From NCBI GenBank assembly GCA_009823395.1, contig CM020511.1, positions 11,993,001-12,057,000 on the forward strand: a stretch of 64,000 nt of DNA, read 5' to 3'. Shown here one piece after another: positions 58,601 through 64,000 of this stretch. The notes beneath the pieces were generated by a model that ran no database searches, had not been told where the DNA came from, and worked only from the letters and a program-made list of their open reading frames with translations. The translations under genes and the position numbers were made by a program. Origin of the DNA: Thamnaconus septentrionalis (taxonomy: Eukaryota; Chordata; Actinopteri; Tetraodontiformes; Monacanthidae). The first letter of the stretch is position 1. Each line of letters starts with the position of its first letter.

Positions 58601-59960
58601 TGTTGCCGGATAATTCACTTGCTGAAACAATAGAAATCGATTAACTGATTAATCGACTTTTTAGAATGTTACTTCAACTTTCAAGCTTTAAATCTATGTT
58701 GCCTATTTAGTTTTTGGGTATGTTTGTTTTATTCCAAGCTGAGAATATCAGAAACATTAACAGCAAATGACGGATTAATGCTTGTCTGAGAGTTTCTATT
58801 TGACCAGCTCACAGAAATGTTACATTTCTCCCCTCCACAGACTGCTTTTTGCAGTGCTTTCAATAGTCAAGAGACTCTGAAAATGTCAATATACTAATAT
58901 TTTTGTTTTGGTATTGGTCTCTTTTAGATACACATTCTGTACACTATATTTTTCTTTTATGTTCATATATATTTTATGTTCTTTGCCTCAAGCGCTACGC
59001 GTCTCTGGGGTGACCACGGGGCGGGAGTGTGGGATGTCTGTTTTGCTGCGTTAACAAGCAATTTCCTGCAAACAATCAATAAAGTAGATTGTTCTTTCTG
59101 TCCAAAACAACACAAACTAGACTAATCGCGAGAGAGGCAACAGGATTTCATTCTGATCTTCAGTCCGTCTTTTCTCCCACTCTTTCATCTCATTTCTTGG
59201 AATCAAACCAGGGCAAATGACAAAAAAAAAAAAAAAAAAAAAAAAAAAAGACTGAAAGACACAACAGCGTGCATCAGCGAAGCTCTGGGCATCTCTGGAC
59301 AACAATAGCTGAACATGCTGACCTCCCCTCTGGACTGGATATGTTTCATTACGCCAAATAATGTGAGCTGAAGGATGGTGGACAACATACAGGCTCTCCC
59401 ACCTTCTGCCCTGAAATCAGCTCCCCGTGCACCTTATGGGGATATGCCTTTATTGTATTATGCAATGGTGTAATGGGCTTAGCTACTTGTTACTCTGCAG
59501 GGGGGGAGTTTGGGGTCTGATGACTCACTTCATTAAGCCTACCTTCCTCAGAGCCTTCTAGTTTGCTGAGGAGGGAACTTTCCACTCCCCCACATTAATC
59601 TGCCTGCTGCCACCAACAAAGTGTGGGGAGAAAGTTGAAAGTCTTCTCGTTAACTTGCACAAACAACAACAAAAACTTTTTTCTTTCCATGCAAATGGTC
59701 TGGCCAACCATACCTCCAATCATTTCTCTTCCCCCTATATTGTTTGTTTGATTTGAAAGTCACATTTCTCCCCCATTCACTGAAACCAAACCTAGTTTTG
59801 CAAGGTTTCTTTAAAACTTAAACGAAATATCCAAAGTGCAAGAAAGAAGGCGGCTCTTCATAGCAATGCAACTTTAAAATTGACACGATTTAAAAAAAAA
59901 AAAAAAAAACGTCTTATCGCTTCACCTGATTATCACCTGCACCTTCCTGGAGCATCACCG
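55607..59960. other. Noncoding DNA, about 4.3 kb
   Basis: No gene recognised. Contains a (TTTTG)n patch at 56,271-56,296, a (CTG)5 patch at about 57,829-57,843, a poly-A of 28 at 59,222-59,249 and an A18 run near 59,892. The stretch 57,720-58,300 is balanced with ATTAATGAGG and GCTAATTGAATTTG cores and could be regulatory. Confidence 0.5.
59222..59249. repeat. Poly-A, 28 bases
   Basis: A pure A homopolymer. The sequence to its left shows no recognisable retroposon body, so it is not assigned to an insertion. Confidence 0.97.
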
Positions 59961-59965
59961 GAGGT

Positions 59966-60062
59966 TGCAGCTGCAGCTGCAGCTGCTGCTGCGGCAGCAG
60001 CAGCAGCATCCCTACACAACTATTTATAAACCATCCGAGGCTGCTGAGCCGCGGCAGCTGCA
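59966..60062. promoter_or_regulatory. E-box cluster with MEF2 site
   Basis: CAGCTG E-boxes occur at 59,968-59,973, 59,974-59,979 and 59,980-59,985 in tandem and again at 60,055-60,060. Between them lies CTATTTATAA (60,020-60,029), which fits the MEF2 consensus YTAWWWWTAR exactly. The E-box run continues into GCTGCTGCTGC-GG-CAGCAGCAGC, a strong hairpin. Paired bHLH E-boxes and MEF2 sites are a classical arrangement of muscle (and some neural) enhancers. The module lies about 130-220 bp inside the putative first intron of the minus-strand promoter at 60.2-60.4 kb. Confidence 0.4.
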
Positions 60063-60180
60063 CGGAAACACAACACTTTACAAACATTAAAGCTTAATAA
60101 GGAAACGGCTGATCCGCTCCCAGCTCACTACGTACTGTGGGAGCCGCGTGGGGGAAACGAGACGCCGGCGGGGCTTCACT

Positions 60181-60430
60181 ACTTACTTTCAGACAGGACA
60201 TGACGCGAGGGGTCCGCAGAAAACACCGGGCAGCAGACGCGGTTCGGGATGCGAGTGGTTCGGTCTCCGTCCAGCGTGCACCGTGACGGGGATGAACTCG
60301 GCGGTAAACATGCGGAGTCATTTGACCTTCTCCCAATAGGAACTACCATCGGCGGAGACGTAGCAGGGGGGCGAGGAGGAGGGCGGGGCGGACCGTACCA
60401 AGCGGCAGGTGGGGGGCGGGATCGGGATGG
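60181..60430 (-). promoter_or_regulatory. Minus-strand CpG promoter with candidate first exon and 5' splice site
   Basis: Reading on the minus strand, the block begins with GC boxes (GGGCGGGGCGG on the plus strand near 60,382 and GGGGGGCGGG near 60,412), then an ATTGG (inverted CCAAT) at about 60,333, then CpG-rich sequence that stays open, and ends in CGCGTCATGTCCTGTCTGAAA directly followed by GTAAGT, a near-consensus donor at 60,186-60,181. The exon could be noncoding, or coding from ATG-TCC-TGT-CTG-AAA (MSCLK, G at -3) with a phase-0 junction. An upstream in-frame ATG at about 60,336 would give a longer basic N-terminus, ending at the same donor. I do not recognise the protein start. The combination of GC boxes, CCAAT, CpG density and donor is the best gene-start evidence in the window. 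No downstream exon is identified. Confidence 0.45.
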
Positions 60431-61111
60431 AGTTGGACAAATGGATGGTGGGAAAAATGTGCGTGCCGCTGATGGAAGTGGGGCTGAAGAACAGTGTGGA
60501 GTTTATTCATTTTTTATTTATTTATTTATTTTAACAGTCCTGTATGTTGATCAGGGCTCCCAGTGCCGATTAATTCAAATTCATTGGTTCACAATATCCA
60601 TGGCTGTGACGTTCATGGATCAGGAAAGAGATTACATGATTCACTCACATAGATGGAAAGACGTCATCGTGTGGAAAACAGCTAAAACGAGATCGATGGG
60701 TATTAAATGAGGTGCTGTCACTTACGTAGTCTGCAGTGTCTCGAGAGAATGCCACTTGACCAGCAGATGACAGATTAAGCAGGTAGATATGAAAAATATC
60801 CACGGTCTATAAGGCGGGGGGGGCACTCTCATTTAATTGGTCCCATTTTGCACATACACACACATACACTTAGCATTGGCTGGGATAATTCCAGATGAGA
60901 CTGTGCTTCAAAACATCCCAAGTCACAACCTGCTCCTAAAATTGTTGTTATGTTATGCTTTAAAACTGTCCTGTAGTATACAGCAATAGCAACAAATAGT
61001 AATGGGTCTGCTTCCTCTTGTAATGCCGAACAGATTTATTCTACAGAGGCAGACCTTGAGACCAGAGGGCTTGAGGCATGCAGGTTGGTTCAAGATTGTT
61101 GTATAAATTCT

Positions 61112-61113
61112 GT

Positions 61114-61144
<31 letters not shown>

Positions 61145-61145
61145 T
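61112..61145. repeat. Microsatellite (TTTA)8
   Basis: A perfect TTTA array. Shorter arrays of the same unit occur at about 60,513-60,531 and 63,191-63,214. Confidence 0.95.
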
Positions 61146-62340
61146 AAGAAAGCAGCATGATAAACATGGGTAAACACTTTTGCCATGTTACAAGCAGGAA
61201 ATTGCAAGACTGTAGAAATGGACGTAGTTTGTAGCACGTGAGCAAGGGGCAAAGAAATGCAAAGGGCTGTTGTTCACGGTTGACTATCATGTAATATTTA
61301 TGACGCATGTAGATTGTTGTTACGTCACTCTGTTGATGTTCAGTCACGTATCAGCCCAAGGTCAAAAGCAGAGCGGTGCTTCTCTCCTGACAACCCTGAC
61401 GACACCCAGACCTCATAGCCACTGGGCTGGTGACTGCATTGCTCAAGTATAAATGAAGACTTGTTACTGTATTGATTGATGGTGCACTTCAGCAGCGCAA
61501 GCTAAAATCGATGAGCGCCACATGGAGTCTTGAGACTGAGGGCCGAGGAGTGATGCCTGTGATACCTACCCGTCCTGAACACCCCAGAGCTTACTCATAA
61601 ATAAATGAAAGACACTGCATTTCCCAAGAAATGGAGGAGGGGCCCCTTTATAGCTGCACCAAAATACAGAAAAGATGACAATTAATATGTTAATCCATCC
61701 TTTAATCTTGTGATCTTAGTCTACAGGGTATTTTAAATCTTAACCTTCACTTATTCCTCCCAATAGTCAGTGCAGTCTTTCCTAACTGATGATAAACAGA
61801 TGATAAATCTGCTGAGAGAAACAGTTAAATGCTACCATACGCACAGTGGTGATGCTGTTTTTTGTGTATAAAATAGGAACATGATAAAGAAGAAAAAGAA
61901 AACACATCAATTCCCATTCCAATAGAAAATTGACAGTGTTCGTTTACTTTCACAATGGTATGATATACCTACAGTACCTACCAAAGCTATCCCACAGAAT
62001 AGCAAAAAATGCATGGTAACAATCGGGCCTATCAATTAAACAGGAATGCCACCCAGAGAGTTGGGTGGTGTGTTAATAAGCTTAATAGGATGTGAATTTA
62101 ATTTAAAAGAACATGTTGATGTTTATTGTGCTGAATTGGCAGAGTAATAATTAAAGCAATCAACAACTAATGGTATTGTTCTATTGTCATATTCATCATT
62201 TGAAGATATTACAATAATGAAATTAAAAATTGTATTCATTGTGGGTATGAATAGGTAATCGCTTCATAGTGCTATATGCTTTGCCAACCTGAAATGAATA
62301 AAGGTAAGTAAAAGGTAAGTCTCAGCTACAACCTAACAGA

Positions 62341-62605
62341 GGATTTCCCTTACCTAATCCTTTGTTGTATTACGCCACCATTCAGCCTGGTAAATTTAAT
62401 AAAGGCAATGCAGCGTGCTGTGCGATACGGATGCCCCAGTTGGATTTGCTGATGGCCTTAGGTGATACAGATAGCCCACTGTGGAAATACCAGCCGCTTA
62501 ACCTGCTCAATGTGACAAAAACAGATGGGACAAACAGGAAAGGGGCTTTTCATCAGCCTGCCATGATATCTATGCTGCAATTTGATTTCATGCACACGCC
62601 CTGAA
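62341..62605. promoter_or_regulatory. CNE-like block
   Basis: Unique, balanced sequence standing out from AT-rich flanks, with CCATTCAGCCTGGTAAATTTAATAAAGGC, GATGCCCCAGTTGGATTTGCTGATGG, GATACAGATAG and GGGCTTTTCATCAGCCTGCCATGATATC segments. The clustered AT-hook/homeodomain, GATA-type and SOX-like cores and the absence of decay in repeats suggest a conserved enhancer. An 80-codon open frame across it has no family resemblance. Conservation not tested. Confidence 0.3.
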
Positions 62606-63190
62606 GTGTCCTGCCAGGCTAAAGATTACTGGGTGTGATGTGATTGAAGCAAAAAAGAAATCAATTTTCAGTTCTTGAACTCAAGCAGAGAACCCCAGTG
62701 GAAGGAACAGCCTGAAGATAAGTGACCTTAGAGAATGGGGGAAGAGTGCCATGTGAGAAATGTCAAAATAATTTTTAATTTTTTTATTTTCTTCCAGGCT
62801 GTGTTTTCCTTTCTGTCCCGCCCTATATCTGCTGTTTGGAAAAGGTGACCTGTAACTGGGAGTGAAAGGCGTTGTGCGAGACTTCACTGAATGTTAAGGC
62901 CAAGGGGGACAAAAAGCAACACCTTAAAAATGGCTACTGCCTGCAGGCATGGTGCAAATGGCAAAGATGGTGTCAAGGTCACCTGATTCCGACTCCAACC
63001 CCGCATCTCTGCACACCAGGAAAGGGAAGATGTTACAAATAGCTTTAGGGCAGACATTGCTCATTAGCAATGATTTGAATTGCAAAGTTTAGCATGTGTG
63101 ATTTGCAGAGAGCATTTCATTTGTGTTCGTGGCCACTAAAGGTCATACTTGCTAACTTCATGTTAATGCCAAACAAACAAAAGCTCCCAG

Positions 63191-63214
63191 TTATTTATTT
63201 ATTTATTTATTTTA
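63191..63214. repeat. Microsatellite (TTTA)n
   Basis: A short TTTA array ending in TTTTATCATG. Confidence 0.9.
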
Positions 63215-63366
63215 TCATGCAACAGCATTCATCAACACAATTGCGAAGAACATTTTGCAAACTAATTCGATGCTGACTTTTAAAACACGGTTAATTATAT
63301 TAAGGTCACTGTATGTACAACAGGATTGCACAAGCACAACTTCCACCAAAAGGGATTCTATAGGAA

Positions 63367-63765
63367 TATACTGTATATTGTCCACTTTATTAGGAATGTC
63401 TGTTTTATTGCTTTTTAACATAAGCATCTAATAGGTCCATCTCATTGGAGCAACCCTGGTCATTGAGCTTGAACATCATGGTCAAGTTGACCTGCTGAAT
63501 AAATGGTGAAGACAGGTGATTTATGGAACACTGAATGTGGCAAGGCTGTTGTTGCAAGACACCAAACCCTGAAGCAGAGGGCCAGAATGGTTGTCACCAC
63601 TGTCAGCTAAGAAGGGCAAACAGGTGGCAATTTGCACGCTCACCAGAACTGGAACACAGAAAATTGGAAAAATGTTGCCTGTCTGCCGTGGAGAAATACA
63701 GCTGTTTTGAAGACAAAAGGGGTCCTACCCAGTGGTAGCAAAGTGCATAAGATAAATTTGCCCTT
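63367..63765 (+). pseudogene. Internally deleted Tc1-like transposon with transposase fragments
   Basis: The left end carries TATACTGTATATTGTCCACTTTATTAGG, the terminal repeat of a widespread fish Tc1-like family. It is followed by the conserved leader (GGTCCATCTCATTGGAGCAA) and the beginning of the transposase: GGTCAAGTTGACCTGCTGAA, then GGTGATTTATGGAACACTGAATGTGGCAAGGCTGTTGTTG, encoding a decayed helix-turn-helix start. A large deletion then joins to the middle of the gene: CTGTCAGCTAAGAAGGGCAA and GCACGCTCACCAGAACTGG-ACACAGAAAATTGGAAAAATGTTGCCTG, just before the catalytic domain. A second deletion leads to the gene end, AAAAGGGGTCCTACCCAGTGGTAGCAAAGTGCATAA. About 400 bp remain of an element usually near 1.2 kb or longer. 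Reading frames are shifted between the pieces, so no functional protein can be made. The right terminal repeat is decayed. Confidence 0.85.
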
Positions 63766-64000
63766 TTAAAATAAAAAAAAAAAAAAAATAAAAATACATA
63801 TGTGTATATAAAGAGAAACCAATCATCACAAATGTGTAGGTTTCAATCACCGCCAGGTGCTGAAGGCCAGATTAGGAGCTTTGTAGAAAATCAGACATGT
63901 GTAAAAGCCCTGGAACCTGCATTGGTACCCCAAAGGGCAAACTACAAATACATACCGACCTTTTGTCTCACAGTCAGTGATTTCACTTAGGCAAAATCTA

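Larger units (their letters stand above)
60431..63366. other. Noncoding DNA
   Basis: No gene seen. Contains (TTTA)n arrays, a G8 run near 60,817, and AT-rich plain sequence at 61,600-62,330. A CNE-like block at 62,341-62,605 is listed separately. Confidence 0.5.

Noticed and set aside
62303..62325. Tandem AAGGTAAGT splice-donor-like motifs
   Set aside because: No exon-like open sequence precedes them, and GTAAGT occurs many times by chance in both strands of this window.

Overview
The window looks like teleost fish nuclear DNA, probably from a spiny-rayed (percomorph-like) species. That rests on the density of CA/TG microsatellites and on several repeat types I recognise from fish: Tc1-like transposons, a TTAA-flanked miniature element, tRNA-related SINE-like repeats, an L2/CR1-group LINE tail and a gypsy-type LTR. 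The species assignment is inference. There are no operons, phage genes, CRISPR arrays or bacterial features.

No confident protein-coding gene is present. Open frames are short and about as frequent as expected by chance; the longest (178 codons) lies in a CpG-rich stretch that is poor in stop codons on either strand. The best reading is intron or intergenic desert of the kind found around developmental regulator genes: long unique noncoding DNA with TAATTA-rich blocks that resemble conserved noncoding elements, interrupted by old repeats.

Layout. 0-5 kb: unique DNA with one small hydrophobic ORF (450-581) and a SINE-like copy. 5.3-5.7 kb: a TTAA-flanked MITE containing a long hairpin. 6.4-7.1 kb: CT-rich microsatellite and a promoter-like CpG-rich block with paired CCAAT boxes and a CRE. 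11.1 kb: SINE fragment. 13.9-14.6 kb: second CpG island. 16.5 kb: Tc1-type MITE. 17-20 kb: microsatellites and a 26-bp near-perfect palindrome. 20-28 kb: unique DNA. 28.8-31.8 kb: a repeat cluster (LINE tail, a TIR element with 3-bp target duplication, then an LTR). 32-53 kb: mostly unique DNA with CNE-like blocks and the longest CA array (38.3 kb). 53-55 kb: two copies of another SINE-like family, one with target-site duplications. 60.0-60.4 kb: the best gene-start candidate, a minus-strand CpG promoter with GC boxes, an inverted CCAAT and a consensus 5' splice site, next to a cluster of CAGCTG E-boxes plus a MEF2 site. 62.3 kb: CNE-like block. 63.4-63.8 kb: internally deleted Tc1 transposon.

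If the 60.2 kb element is a real first exon, transcription runs leftward and most of the window would be its first intron. Repeat identifications come from recognition of family consensus features by eye, and conservation claims cannot be tested here; both are marked as such.
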